Shown here piece by piece: positions 8,169 through 16,823 of a stretch of 64,000 nt of DNA. The notes under the pieces are model-generated. The model saw only the letters and a program-made list of their open reading frames with translations. It did not search any database and was not told the origin of the DNA. Location: assembly GCA_965242805.1 (NCBI GenBank), contig CBDETD010000002.1, positions 744,001-808,000 of the forward strand, given 5' to 3'. This stretch comes from JANQEU01 sp965242805 (GTDB lineage Bacteria > Bacteroidota > Bacteroidia > Cytophagales > Cyclobacteriaceae). Positions within the stretch are counted from its first letter, which is position 1; the number at the start of each line of letters is the position of its first letter. Position numbers and translations under genes: made by a program.

Positions 8169-9214
8169 CTTTCCTTAAGTTTTTTTACTAAAAAATCACC
8201 AATTTCTTTTATGTCAAATGCCTCTATAGCGGCACCCCTCTCCAATGCTACTTTTGGCATCCCAAAAATCACACTGGAACTTTTATTCTGGGCGATTGTA
8301 TAGCCACCCAGATCACGTATTGCTTTCAAGCCTTCAACCCCATCCTTCCCCATTCCGGTGAGGATCACCCCAATGATCCTATGTCCAAACAGTTTCGCAA
8401 CCGATAGCATCAAGGCGTTTATCGATGGGTTGTTAAACTCCGGATATTTCCTTGTACTAAAGGTCACTATGGTCTTTTTGCTTCTTTTGTCTTGTTCAAG
8501 AATCATATTTGCGTCTCCGGGTGATACAATCACCATACCCGGCGTCGGGATCATGGATTTGGTTCCAACGACAACTTTCAAAGGACTCATAGTATCCAGA
8601 CGAGCTACGAAAGGTCTCACGAAATTAGCAGGCATGTGCTGTGCAATCACCACAGGTACCGGCAAATTGGCAGGTAATGATGTCACCACCTGTTCGATCG
8701 CTGAAGGTCCTCCCGTAGATGCACCGATAACGATGATATCGTAATTCTTTTTCCTTGTTAATTCCCTACTTGGTTTAAGGTTCTCGGACAGGTCCTTAAG
8801 GACTTTTGGCTGCGCTCTAGCCACACTTTTCACCTTGTTGATCAATTCAAGATCCATCTGTCGAATTTTTGACCCTCCCCTGCTAGGTTTGTTTATGTAA
8901 TCAACAGCCCCAAGGTTGAGGGCATCAAATATGGGTTCGAGGTTAGAGTTACCTACAGCGCTCAAAATCAAGATCGGGCAAGGATTTTCCTTCATTATCT
9001 TTCGGACAGCATATAGTCCATCATATTCTTCCATCATCAAATCCAATACCACCACATCCGGCTTCATCTCTTTTACTTTCATTGCTGCCTCCTTACCATC
9101 CACAGCGGAACCGATGACATTTATCCCTTCATCCTCTGAGAGAATGTCTGAAATAAGTAGCCGCATGAAAGCGGAATCATCTACTACAAGGACATTTAAT
9201 ACTTTTTGGGTCAC
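8165..9214 (-). CDS. cheB: CheB chemoreceptor methylesterase/deamidase
   Basis: A 349-residue two-domain CheB. The receiver domain has D12/D13 and phosphoacceptor D58. The esterase domain has the triad Ser166 (GASTGG), His193 (IAQHMP) and Asp291 (GMGKDGVEG). It removes methyl groups from receptor glutamates when phosphorylated by CheA and so resets sensitivity together with CheR. It is 11 bases after cheW1 and overlaps the cheA start. All catalytic residues are present and length is normal. Confidence 0.94.
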   Translation of the reverse strand: MTQKVLNVLVVDDSAFMRLLISDILSEDEGINVIGSAVDGKEAAMKVKEMKPDVVVLDLMMEEYDGLYAVRKIMKENPCPILILSAVGNSNLEPIFDALNLGAVDYINKPSRGGSKIRQMDLELINKVKSVARAQPKVLKDLSENLKPSRELTRKKNYDIIVIGASTGGPSAIEQVVTSLPANLPVPVVIAQHMPANFVRPFVARLDTMSPLKVVVGTKSMIPTPGMVIVSPGDANMILEQDKRSKKTIVTFSTRKYPEFNNPSINALMLSVAKLFGHRIIGVILTGMGKDGVEGLKAIRDLGGYTIAQNKSSSVIFGMPKVALERGAAIEAFDIKEIGDFLVKKLKES

Positions 9215-9225
9215 CGGACTTCTAA

Positions 9226-10050
9226 TTATGATTCAGCAGCTTCTATTGTCTTGGGAATAAAGCTTACTTTGTCTCCCTCAATTAATTCCTCAATATCAAT
9301 AAGAAAGATCATCTGATCATCTTTCTCAATTATACCTTTAATGTAAGTTTCGTCCAATGCCGTATCAGACATAATACCTGAAGCCGCTCCCAACTCATCA
9401 CCAGATACTATCAAAGTTGTGGGTACATCTCTAACTAATATTCCCGCTTTGTAAATTTCACTTTCAATAACAACAGTGTAGTTGGTACCTGAGTTGTCAG
9501 AAGTTAAATTGTATTTTTCAGCAAGATCCATGACCACAAACGCATTACCTCTGATCTTGGCAACTCCCTTAATGTACTGCGGAGCATGAGGGGTTCTGGT
9601 TATTGTAGGTGTAACAACCACCTCCCTGGTTTTATCAATTTCCAGCGCGTATGATCCTTCACCAAGTTTAAATACGATAAGCTGAAGTTTCTTTCCCTTC
9701 AATTCCTCCAATTCCCTACTAAATTTAGCCTTCAGGTCCTGCCTTCTTTTATACTCAGCTTCAGATAAAACCTTGGTGGGAGTAGCTACTGATTTGGGAC
9801 TTTCTTCAATTGCGATTGGTTCAGGAGTAACTTCCTGAACTTCGGGAACACTCTCTGATGTGATGTTGACTGCAGTGACATTCACATTAATGTCTGATTT
9901 GCTAAGCTTGACCGTTTGACTTTTCTTTTTAACGGTCCCGGTTTTCTTTGCCTTCGCAGTTGTTTTCCTTGTCGCTTTGGCTTTTTTCTTGGGTGCAGCC
10001 ACTTCGTCAGGTATGAGTTTTTGTCTTTTAAGATTTTTTCCCAAAGCCAT
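9226..10050 (-). CDS. cheW: CheW scaffold with ParB-like N-terminal tag and Lys-rich tail (CheW1)
   Basis: A CheW adaptor with a long N-terminal extension. The CheW domain occupies the C-terminal two thirds (from about residue 105), with KIRGNAFVVMDL as the conserved Arg-Gly strand. Before it lies a Lys/Ala/Thr-rich stretch (about residues 18-50, with PKKKAKATRKTTAKAKK) resembling histone H1-like tails. I place the start at ATG 10050, one base after the parA stop, because the product then begins MALGKNLKRQKL, matching the other CheW in this operon (MALGKNIKKSN). An in-frame ATG 12 bases earlier would overlap parA. The tag looks like the ParB N-terminal ParA-contact motif, so this protein may be the cargo adaptor for the neighbouring ParA-type ATPase. 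Confidence 0.88.
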   Translation of the reverse strand: MALGKNLKRQKLIPDEVAAPKKKAKATRKTTAKAKKTGTVKKKSQTVKLSKSDINVNVTAVNITSESVPEVQEVTPEPIAIEESPKSVATPTKVLSEAEYKRRQDLKAKFSRELEELKGKKLQLIVFKLGEGSYALEIDKTREVVVTPTITRTPHAPQYIKGVAKIRGNAFVVMDLAEKYNLTSDNSGTNYTVVIESEIYKAGILVRDVPTTLIVSGDELGAASGIMSDTALDETYIKGIIEKDDQMIFLIDIEELIEGDKVSFIPKTIEAAES

Positions 10051-10051
10051 C

Positions 10052-10804
10052 TTAAGATTCATTTAGTTTTAAAAATTCTTCAGTAAATGCCATATAATCC
10101 CGAGCACTATTCGAAAACCGATCATAAGATATCACACTCTTTCCAAATGACGGTGCTTCTGAGGCCCTTACATTCGTCCTTATCTGTGACTTAAAGAGAT
10201 CAAAATCGTACTCTTCACTAATGAGATCATAAACTTCCGAGCTTAGTTTCTTTCTTCTGTCTACCATAACCGGCAAAATTCCCATAACCTCCAAATGCGG
10301 ATTGAACGCTTCCCTTACTCTATCAACCGTTTGAATGATTTGATCCAGGCCTTGAAGGCTAAGTACCTCCATTTGCATAGGGATGATCACCTTTTGGGCA
10401 GCGTTCAATGCATTGATTGTTAAAAGAGAAAGAGACGGCGGGCAGTCAATTAATACATAGTCGTATCCCGTTGTGTTCTCCAGGATTTCGGTCAGCAAGG
10501 ATTCCCTGTTTTCTGCTGATACCATGGACAATTCAATATCTGCTAAATCTACATTTGACGGAACAATGTCCATGTCCTCCCTTTCAATTAGGATGTCATT
10601 CAATGCGCAATCACCAAGGAAAACATCAGACACTGATCTTTCGAATTCAGATATTCCCAGAGAATAGGTCAAATTTCCCTGAGCATCAAGATCCAGGACC
10701 AGGACTTTCCTGCCCTTTTGAGCGAGCGTAGCTCCAAGGTTTACCGTTGTAGTTGTCTTGCCGGTTCCTCCCTTTTGATTTACAATAGCGACTATCATGA
10801 GCAT
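10052..10804 (-). CDS. ParA/Soj-type ATPase of the chemosensory operon
   Basis: A 250-residue deviant Walker A ATPase. KGGTGKTTT (about 11-19), the DLDAQGN segment, VLIDCPP and the C-terminal TNVRASEAPSFGKSV segment are typical of ParA/Soj. There is no parB or parS nearby. It lies between the chemoreceptor (37 bases upstream) and cheW1 (1 base downstream), so it is expected to position chemoreceptor clusters on the nucleoid or poles, as PpfA does in Rhodobacter and ParC in Vibrio, rather than segregate chromosomes. The product could start at the ATG at 10804 or two codons later at 10798. Confidence 0.9.
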   Translation of the reverse strand: MLMIVAIVNQKGGTGKTTTTVNLGATLAQKGRKVLVLDLDAQGNLTYSLGISEFERSVSDVFLGDCALNDILIEREDMDIVPSNVDLADIELSMVSAENRESLLTEILENTTGYDYVLIDCPPSLSLLTINALNAAQKVIIPMQMEVLSLQGLDQIIQTVDRVREAFNPHLEVMGILPVMVDRRKKLSSEVYDLISEEYDFDLFKSQIRTNVRASEAPSFGKSVISYDRFSNSARDYMAFTEEFLKLNES

Positions 10805-10841
10805 CTAATTCTTCTGGCGGCTATTCTTGCATTAAAAGCAA

Positions 10842-13388
10842 CTATGCCGAATTCTTTTTCATTTGGTTTTTATCTGATGTTAGTGTGAAACTTCCCACTC
10901 TATTTTTTAATTCGTTTGCTATCCTCGTAACCTGTTTTGATTTTTCAGTATAGTTTCCCATGCCGGCTGAAAGCTCCGTTGCCGAAGCGGCAACCTCCTC
11001 CGTACCCGATGCTGTTTGCTCGGCAATGACAACTACGGACTCAGTTATATTTACAACATTTCGAATGTCCTCCTCTTGATCCTTGGTAGCGTTGAGTATA
11101 TCCTTCGAAAGCTGATGGGTTTCGTTTGTGGATGACTCGATCTCCTTGAAAGCCTCGGAAGCGTTGTTTGAGGCTTCTTCACCACCTTTTATACTTTCAT
11201 TCATTACCTGTATTGCATTGGCAGCACTTTCCGTATCATTTTGTACAGCATTTACAAGCGTTTCAATCTCCTTAGCGGAATTACGGGAATCTTCAGCAAG
11301 TTTTCGGATTTCCTCAGCCACTACCGCAAATCCCCGTCCGGCTTCTCCAGCCTGAGCAGCCTCAATTGCTGCATTCAATGCCAGAAGATTTGTCTGAGAC
11401 GCAATATCTGTAATTATCCCCAAGACCCTATTTATCTCTTTCGAGCGATCCTTTAGAACCTGTATTGACGTATTGGTTTCATCCGCAAATCTTGAGATAT
11501 CCGTCATATTGGAAGCAACCTTCGTGATCATTTTCAACCCGATCTCGGAAGTATCGGCACCTTTTTTAGCTGCAGTGGTTATTCTCTCAGCCTGGGAATT
11601 CATAGTACTTGAAGATGTGAGTATTTCCTCAATTAAATTGGAAGACTCGTCAACCTTCATCACCTGATTCTGGGCACCGGAACTCATTTGTGATATTGCA
11701 GATGCGATTTCTCCTGTGTTAGCATTCATTTCCTGACTGGCCGCCAACATTTCAGTTGAAGATTCACCGACATGCTTTACACTGGATGTTATCTCAATTA
11801 GCAATGCATTCAGGTTGTCAAGAGCTGAGTTAAGATTATCAGCCAACGTTCTGATCTGACCTTTGGCATCAATTGTGAATCTGTGGGTCAGGTCTCCGGA
11901 TGCCATTGCATTGACAATTTCATTTACCATTTTCATGGGTTGCGACACGGAATTAAGTAACTCATTGATCGCCTCACCCAAACTTCTCCATGCACCGTCC
12001 ATCCCCTCTATGGCAATTCTCGAATTAAGATCCCCACTCATTCCTGCATCCTTAACAACACTTTGAGTCTTCTCAATAACAGAATTCAAATTGTCCCTCA
12101 TCCTCAATAATGATTGACCAAGGGCGTCGTTTTCACTTGATACCGAGAAATCCGCTTTCAAATTACCCATTCCGATCTGCTTGGAGAACTCGGCCTTATT
12201 GATCAATTCGTGCATCAATGTATTCACTGAATTGGCCATTTCTCCCAATTCATCCTTTCCACGACCTTTAATATTTAGTTTCCTATCCAGATCCAGATCT
12301 CCTTTTGCAAGATCTTTCAACAATTCATTGGAGTCTTCAATGGCATGACTGATTCCCCTGGCGATGCGCCAGATTACAAACATCAAGATTGCCAACCCGA
12401 TCAGACCGGCAATAATGGTTATGGTTATGGTCCTGTTGAAGGCTGCCGTGATTTCCGAAATCGGCACGATGATCCCCGCAGACCAGGGTTTATTAGTTCT
12501 TCCTACAACAATCGGCGACATTGAGACATAAACGTCCTCACCGAATGAGGTATCAAAAGTCGTAAATGAAGGCGAACCACCGTATTTTATTGAGTCTATC
12601 AGATCAAAATCGACTCCACTGGCAAAAGCCATTGAGTCTACTGGTAAGCTAAAGAAGCTTCGATCCGTATGTGAAATGATAATTCCCTCATTGCTGAGAA
12701 GAAAGGCAAATCCTTTATCAAAAAAATCAATCTTGGACATCGACTGAAAATCTCCGACGGACATATCTGTTCCAATCAAACCAACGAACTCATCATTAAC
12801 GATCATGGGTGCAGCCGGAGAAACTCCCAGCAAGGAATCTCCGGTAACGTTGGCATAGTCATAATCCGCGTACCAGTAGGGTTCAGTTAATACTTCCTCC
12901 TTTTCCTGTTTTACCCTTGAGTAAATTGACCCAGGTACATCCCCATCAAGGTTGGCTAATTCACGACTTGCCTGAAGATTTCCTTCACGGATATAGAAAT
13001 TCACCCTCTCTCTACCATATGATCTGGTATATGTTGGATCGATTGCCGACAATTCCCAACTCATCCAGACTGCGTCATATTTAGGGTAAGTTTCAAGAAC
13101 ATTGATCATGAACTCCCGCCTCAAGGAATCTCTCCTCAATTGAGGTAAATAAGTATAGTTCTTTACGGCTAAGGACATTGCCCTGGAAATTGCCATATCC
13201 TCATTTATGGATGTACTGATCTCTGTTGCTTTCTGTAGTGCAAAAGAATCAGCCAGTTTTTTGGCTTCAATAATTGCTTTTGTTCGTAAACTGTAACTAA
13301 TATATCCGAGTGTCAAAATATAGATGAGGATCGTGATACCAAGTATCATGATCATCATCTTATTTTTTATAGTCATGTTGTTTAGCAT
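10842..13388 (-). CDS. Methyl-accepting chemotaxis protein with Cache-type sensor
   Basis: An 848-residue receptor. TM1 is at about 12-33 and a periplasmic region of about 290 residues resembles a double Cache domain, with the pattern GLIGTDMSV followed by GIIISHTD. TM2 lies at about 325-348 (an isoleucine-rich helix before WRIARGI). Several HAMP-like repeats follow, then a cytoplasmic coiled coil with the conserved hairpin tip EAAQAGEAGRGFAVVAEE. Methylation-helix glutamates and glutamines flank the tip. The C-terminus ends in charged residues without a CheR-binding pentapeptide. It is the only receptor in the operon. Ligand unknown; Cache domains usually bind small metabolites. Confidence 0.92.
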   Translation of the reverse strand: MLNNMTIKNKMMIMILGITILIYILTLGYISYSLRTKAIIEAKKLADSFALQKATEISTSINEDMAISRAMSLAVKNYTYLPQLRRDSLRREFMINVLETYPKYDAVWMSWELSAIDPTYTRSYGRERVNFYIREGNLQASRELANLDGDVPGSIYSRVKQEKEEVLTEPYWYADYDYANVTGDSLLGVSPAAPMIVNDEFVGLIGTDMSVGDFQSMSKIDFFDKGFAFLLSNEGIIISHTDRSFFSLPVDSMAFASGVDFDLIDSIKYGGSPSFTTFDTSFGEDVYVSMSPIVVGRTNKPWSAGIIVPISEITAAFNRTITITIIAGLIGLAILMFVIWRIARGISHAIEDSNELLKDLAKGDLDLDRKLNIKGRGKDELGEMANSVNTLMHELINKAEFSKQIGMGNLKADFSVSSENDALGQSLLRMRDNLNSVIEKTQSVVKDAGMSGDLNSRIAIEGMDGAWRSLGEAINELLNSVSQPMKMVNEIVNAMASGDLTHRFTIDAKGQIRTLADNLNSALDNLNALLIEITSSVKHVGESSTEMLAASQEMNANTGEIASAISQMSSGAQNQVMKVDESSNLIEEILTSSSTMNSQAERITTAAKKGADTSEIGLKMITKVASNMTDISRFADETNTSIQVLKDRSKEINRVLGIITDIASQTNLLALNAAIEAAQAGEAGRGFAVVAEEIRKLAEDSRNSAKEIETLVNAVQNDTESAANAIQVMNESIKGGEEASNNASEAFKEIESSTNETHQLSKDILNATKDQEEDIRNVVNITESVVVIAEQTASGTEEVAASATELSAGMGNYTEKSKQVTRIANELKNRVGSFTLTSDKNQMKKNSA

Positions 13389-13407
13389 AGGTTGGTCAAA
13401 TATTAGG

Positions 13408-14070
13408 TTAACTCACAGCTTTACCGTCGTTGATTATTTCCAAAAGATCCACGAGAATGATCATCCTATTCTCCTTCTTGATTATACCTTTAAGGTAACT
13501 GTTGTCCTGTGTGGATTGAACCACCACGTTTGAAGAGTTGTCTATTTCAGAATCTGCCACTGAAATTGTATCCGGAACTCTTTCCACCGCCAAACCAATT
13601 TTTAATTCATCTTCCCGAATTACCAAAATGTATTTTGCTGAGTTGGAAGTTTCATCAATTGAGGTACCTATTCTTCTACCAAGGTCGAAGATGGGTATCA
13701 CTTCACCTCGAACGTTGGCAACGCCCAGGATGTATGAGGGTGTTTGGGGGATGGCCGCAATGGGAGGTATCTTGACCACTTCATTAACAGCATCGATGGA
13801 CATTGCGTATTCCTCATTATCAACCGGAAACACTATCATCAACTGACTGGATTCATTACTAATATTTGTTCTTTGATCAGCGATATCTTCTGAAGTCTTT
13901 TCAGGACTCTGGGTATCGGGTGTCTTAACGTCCTTGACCTCAGGAACTTGATCATTCGTCACCTCTTCAGATACTAATGCTTTAGTTTCTGATTTTTGAG
14001 AATCTTTCTTTTCATCCTTTACAGTCTTACTCTCGGGATTAGATTTCTTAATGTTTTTTCCAAGTGCCAT
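13408..14070 (-). CDS. cheW: CheW scaffold with ParB-like N-terminal tag (CheW2)
   Basis: A 220-residue CheW with an acidic/Lys-rich disordered extension (about 1-72), then a CheW domain with NVRGEVIPIFDLGRR. It begins MALGKNIKKSN, the same tag as CheW1. It is the first gene of the chemosensory operon and precedes the receptor by 19 bases, so it probably couples this receptor to CheA. Unlike CheW1 its extension lacks the histone-like AKK repeats and is rich in Asp, Glu, Ser and Thr. Confidence 0.9.
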   Translation of the reverse strand: MALGKNIKKSNPESKTVKDEKKDSQKSETKALVSEEVTNDQVPEVKDVKTPDTQSPEKTSEDIADQRTNISNESSQLMIVFPVDNEEYAMSIDAVNEVVKIPPIAAIPQTPSYILGVANVRGEVIPIFDLGRRIGTSIDETSNSAKYILVIREDELKIGLAVERVPDTISVADSEIDNSSNVVVQSTQDNSYLKGIIKKENRMIILVDLLEIINDGKAVS

Positions 14071-14175
14071 CCAGCTAAAATTGTATCAACGATATTACCG
14101 ATCCAGTACAAGCTGCATGTTACAGCAGTTAAAATATGGTCCAGTATTGGTTTAACTCATCTGTAAAATTGATGA

Positions 14176-14192
14176 TTAAGGACATTCCTTAA
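14176..14192. promoter_or_regulatory. Palindromic operator candidate upstream of cheW2
   Basis: TTAAGGA-CAT-TCCTTAA is a perfect 7-base inverted repeat with a 3-base spacer. A second half-site, TTAAGGA, lies at 14209-14215, 33 bases away from the first. The palindrome is 106 bases before the cheW2 start, a position fitting a regulator of the operon; the divergent XRE protein is an obvious candidate but there is no direct proof. Confidence 0.4.
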
Positions 14193-14283
14193 AAATCGCA
14201 ATGATCAATTAAGGAATTTATTTGAGTGAAACCAAATAAAAGATGTGGCATTGGGAATTTTTGTTGTTAAGCCTGAAAAAAGA

Positions 14284-14309
14284 AAATGCACCAAATTCTT
14301 GGTGCATTT
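14284..14309 (-). terminator. Terminator-like hairpin in the intergenic region
   Basis: An 11-base stem (AAATGCACCAA / TTGGTGCATTT) with loop ATTC. Read on the minus strand it is followed by TCTTTTTT, the form of an intrinsic terminator. No minus-strand gene lies just upstream of it, so it may end a small RNA or an early transcript, or act in the 5' leader of the che operon. Confidence 0.45.
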
Positions 14310-14547
14310 CTCGCTCTTAACTGGTTTTAGTGAGTAAGCTGGCTCTCAATGGGATAACTTTAACATTTCGACTGAAGTTATTTATACTAAAGTACCATGA
14401 TTAAGACACAGTTAAAAAATGAAAAAAAGGAAATGACCTCTTTTTTGTAAGTATCTGATATACAGAGATATGGAAAAATTTTCTTATAAAAAATTAAGAA
14501 AAAGATTCTTAAATGTGTTAATATTATTCAAAATGTGGAGATAAGAG

Positions 14548-15051
14548 GTGGATATCATCAATCAGAACATTAGAGCATTAAGAAAGTTCGAGAATATTAA
14601 GAGTCAGAGTGAGTTTGGTAAAATACTTGGCGTTCCCAGTCATAACATCAACAAGTACGAAAATAATGTGATTCCCAAACCGGAAGTCCTGCGAGTGATC
14701 GCGGAGAAGTTTAACATTAATCTGCACTTGTTTCTTACCAAAGAACTGACCGAGGAAAACTATGAGGAGTTTAAGATCGAACATAATACCGAGGCGAAAT
14801 TAGAAAGCCTGATCAATCAATCCAGTGCTGAGTTTGAGATCAAGCGCGGAGATCTGGATCGGGTCACAACATTCTTCTCTGATAAGCTGGATCGATTGGA
14901 ATCTGGTGAAGTAAACGAGGTTGACAGAAGAAAACTATTCGGTGATTTAAGGTCCATATTCCTTGCCTTCAATGGTAAGCTTAAGGAATTTTACAAAATG
15001 CAGGATCATCTCGCAGCAATCATCGGACAGGGTAAGATCCCTGACTTGTAG
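14548..15051 (+). CDS. XRE-family transcriptional regulator
   Basis: A 167-residue protein with an N-terminal helix-turn-helix of the Cro/CI (XRE) type (about 5-60; QSEFGKILGVPSHNINKYEN). The C-terminal half is charged and helical, possibly a dimerisation coiled coil. The start is GTG at 14548, preceded by GGAGATAAGAG, which offers a Shine-Dalgarno-like match. It is divergent from the chemosensory operon and ends before a bidirectional terminator. It may regulate that operon or the TPR operon; this is inferred from position only. Confidence 0.75.
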   Translation: MDIINQNIRALRKFENIKSQSEFGKILGVPSHNINKYENNVIPKPEVLRVIAEKFNINLHLFLTKELTEENYEEFKIEHNTEAKLESLINQSSAEFEIKRGDLDRVTTFFSDKLDRLESGEVNEVDRRKLFGDLRSIFLAFNGKLKEFYKMQDHLAAIIGQGKIPDL

Positions 15052-15090
15052 GAAGCCCTTTCCATCTTCAAAATCTATATAACAAAAAAA

Positions 15091-15115
15091 CCCTCCAAAA
15101 GGAGGGAATTTTTTT
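15091..15115. terminator. Bidirectional terminator
   Basis: CCCTCC-AAAA-GGAGGG forms a 6-base GC-rich stem flanked by AAAAAAA on the left and AATTTTTTT on the right, so it can work in both directions. It separates the convergent XRE gene (ending 15051) and the TPR lipoprotein gene (ending 15144). Confidence 0.85.
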
Positions 15116-15143
15116 CACATAGCTGGGTAAATCGTTCTAAATC

Positions 15144-16451
15144 TTATTCTACTCTTAGATGCTGAAATTCCGATTGAAGTTTTGTCATGACTTCCGATAC
15201 TTTTCGACTGGATCTACTTCTGAAGTACACGGCTGTACCTCCATAAACCATTAGACCCAGAATGACTAATGCCAAGCCAAGTACCCATGGTTTTTCATAC
15301 CATGGTGTGGTCTGCTTGAATTCATCGTACTGCCGAACGATGTCCGCAAACATGATCTGATCAGTCTGACTCTTATAATTCTCAATATCTGCAATGATCT
15401 TATCAATACTGGCATTAAATACCTTAGAATACGAAGCGGATTCGCCAAATTGGGCACTTTCCTCCAAGGCATTACCCAGGTCGGAATAGATCTTCACGTG
15501 CTGCAGATCATACTTATTAAAGTCCTCATTTACTGCATCTTTCCAGATATTAACGGCTTTGTCCGTCTGACCTGATCTATACAGAACAGTTCCCAGGTCA
15601 TATTTGGTCACAAAAATAGAACTGCTGACATCTTTGAATTCCAATGCTTTACGGAAATTGAGGATGGCATTTTCATCATCTCCGGCATCCATGTATGTCA
15701 CACCAATTCCATGATATGCTTTTCCAACTTCCTCAGACAAATCAGGATTTGATGAATACTTTGATATGGTATTCATATAAGCAATACGAGATAAATCATA
15801 GTCTCCCAGATTCTTGTACATTAATCCAATTTGATTATTAGCTAAAGCAATTTTGGATTTGTAGTCGATTTCTTCTGACAACTCCAATGCGAGTGATATG
15901 AATTCTTCAGCTTTATCAAAAGAGACAGGATCATCTATTAAGCTATAAGTATATCCTAAGTCGTAATATATGTTAGCCAATAACTTAGATGTGATTTCGT
16001 CTTTATATTCCAGAGCTAGCAAATAGTTTTCAACAGATTTATCATACTGCCCATGACTTCTTAACATAATCGATATGTTCTGAATTAAGGCAGCTTTCGA
16101 CTCAGAATCATCTGTCTGTAGATAATATGAAAGCGCATCATTGTAATTAAAGTAAGCATTAGACAAATCCTTTATAGCTACATCATAGATATAGCCCTTA
16201 TACCATTTGGCTTTACCCATATACATGTATGAATCCATATCCAAAGCCTGAGCGAAAGCATCATCGCATAGTTTCAAAGCTTCAACTGGGTTCTCATTCA
16301 TAATGTCGAAGGAAGATTGCAACTGCGCGTCAAGATCAGGGTTATCAATGACAGCAACTTCGTCCCCATAGTTGACCTCACATGAATATGAGAGTATCAC
16401 TATGAAGGCTAATGCAAGGCCCTTAATATGTCTAGATAAATTTCGGTTCAT
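15144..16451 (-). CDS. TPR-repeat lipoprotein with C-terminal membrane helix
   Basis: About 435 residues from the chosen start. The N-terminus has a hydrophobic segment ending in VILSYSC, a good lipobox, so it is probably an SPII lipoprotein. Several TPR units follow (about 80-330, for example GIGVTYMDAGDDENAILNFR). Near the C-terminus a TM helix (WVLGLALVILGLMVYGG) is followed by a short basic tail. This is the layout of Bacteroidota TPR sensor kinases but the kinase domains are absent. I reject the longer frame that begins at 16565: its first 38 residues overlap the small lipoprotein gene and lack signal character. Function unknown, probably protein-protein interaction at the membrane. Confidence 0.7.
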   Translation of the reverse strand: MNRNLSRHIKGLALAFIVILSYSCEVNYGDEVAVIDNPDLDAQLQSSFDIMNENPVEALKLCDDAFAQALDMDSYMYMGKAKWYKGYIYDVAIKDLSNAYFNYNDALSYYLQTDDSESKAALIQNISIMLRSHGQYDKSVENYLLALEYKDEITSKLLANIYYDLGYTYSLIDDPVSFDKAEEFISLALELSEEIDYKSKIALANNQIGLMYKNLGDYDLSRIAYMNTISKYSSNPDLSEEVGKAYHGIGVTYMDAGDDENAILNFRKALEFKDVSSSIFVTKYDLGTVLYRSGQTDKAVNIWKDAVNEDFNKYDLQHVKIYSDLGNALEESAQFGESASYSKVFNASIDKIIADIENYKSQTDQIMFADIVRQYDEFKQTTPWYEKPWVLGLALVILGLMVYGGTAVYFRSRSSRKVSEVMTKLQSEFQHLRVE

Positions 16452-16503
16452 TTTTAATTGTATCATTTCCAAAGAAAGATTCTTCATAGGCAATCGTGGT
16501 ATT

Positions 16504-16680
16504 CTAGGATCCTTGAGGTGGAGCATTTGAAGTAGTTGATCCTCCTTGATCTGTGGCTTCTTCATTCACGACCACATTCTCAAATACCTCATCACTGTCA
16601 TCTGCACATGCAGTGAAAAGAAGCACTGAGAAACTCAATCCCAATATCCACGCCGCCATTCTTTTCATTAACCTTTTCAT
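16504..16680 (-). CDS. Small lipoprotein, 58 residues
   Basis: An ATG-started minus-strand frame of 58 codons. It begins MKRLMKRMAAWILGL, has a hydrophobic core and a lipobox LLFTAC, then a short acidic, Ser/Thr/Asn-rich tail ending APPQGS. This fits a small SPII lipoprotein with a disordered mature part. It lies just upstream of the TPR lipoprotein gene (52 bases to its ATG), so the two form an operon. It is below usual size cut-offs. I recognise no family. Confidence 0.65.
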   Translation of the reverse strand: MKRLMKRMAAWILGLSFSVLLFTACADDSDEVFENVVVNEEATDQGGSTTSNAPPQGS

Positions 16681-16823
16681 AAACTTTAATTATAAGGAAG
16701 TTTGACTTATTCTAAATTCTTGTGAAAATACTGCATTTTCTACAAATAATTTCATAAGTACATTTCTCCCCTCCAAAATGCCCTTTTCAAGGACTTTTTC
16801 AATATGATAATTCTCTTTGATAA

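Larger units (their letters stand above)
14071..14547. promoter_or_regulatory. Divergent control region of che operon and XRE gene
   Basis: A 477-base AT-rich region without a convincing gene, lying between cheW2 (minus) and the XRE regulator (plus). It must hold the main promoter of the chemosensory operon. It contains a perfect palindrome at 14176-14192 and a strong hairpin at 14284-14309, both listed separately. No clear Bacteroidota -7 box (TAnnTTTG) could be fixed by eye. Confidence 0.55.

Noticed and set aside
8358..8744. Plus-strand frame of 128 codons inside cheB
   Set aside because: Antisense shadow of the esterase domain, whose catalytic residues lie in the minus frame.
16452..16565. 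Upstream 38-residue extension of the TPR lipoprotein
   Set aside because: It overlaps the small lipoprotein and gives no signal peptide; the internal ATG at 16451 directly precedes signal and lipobox.
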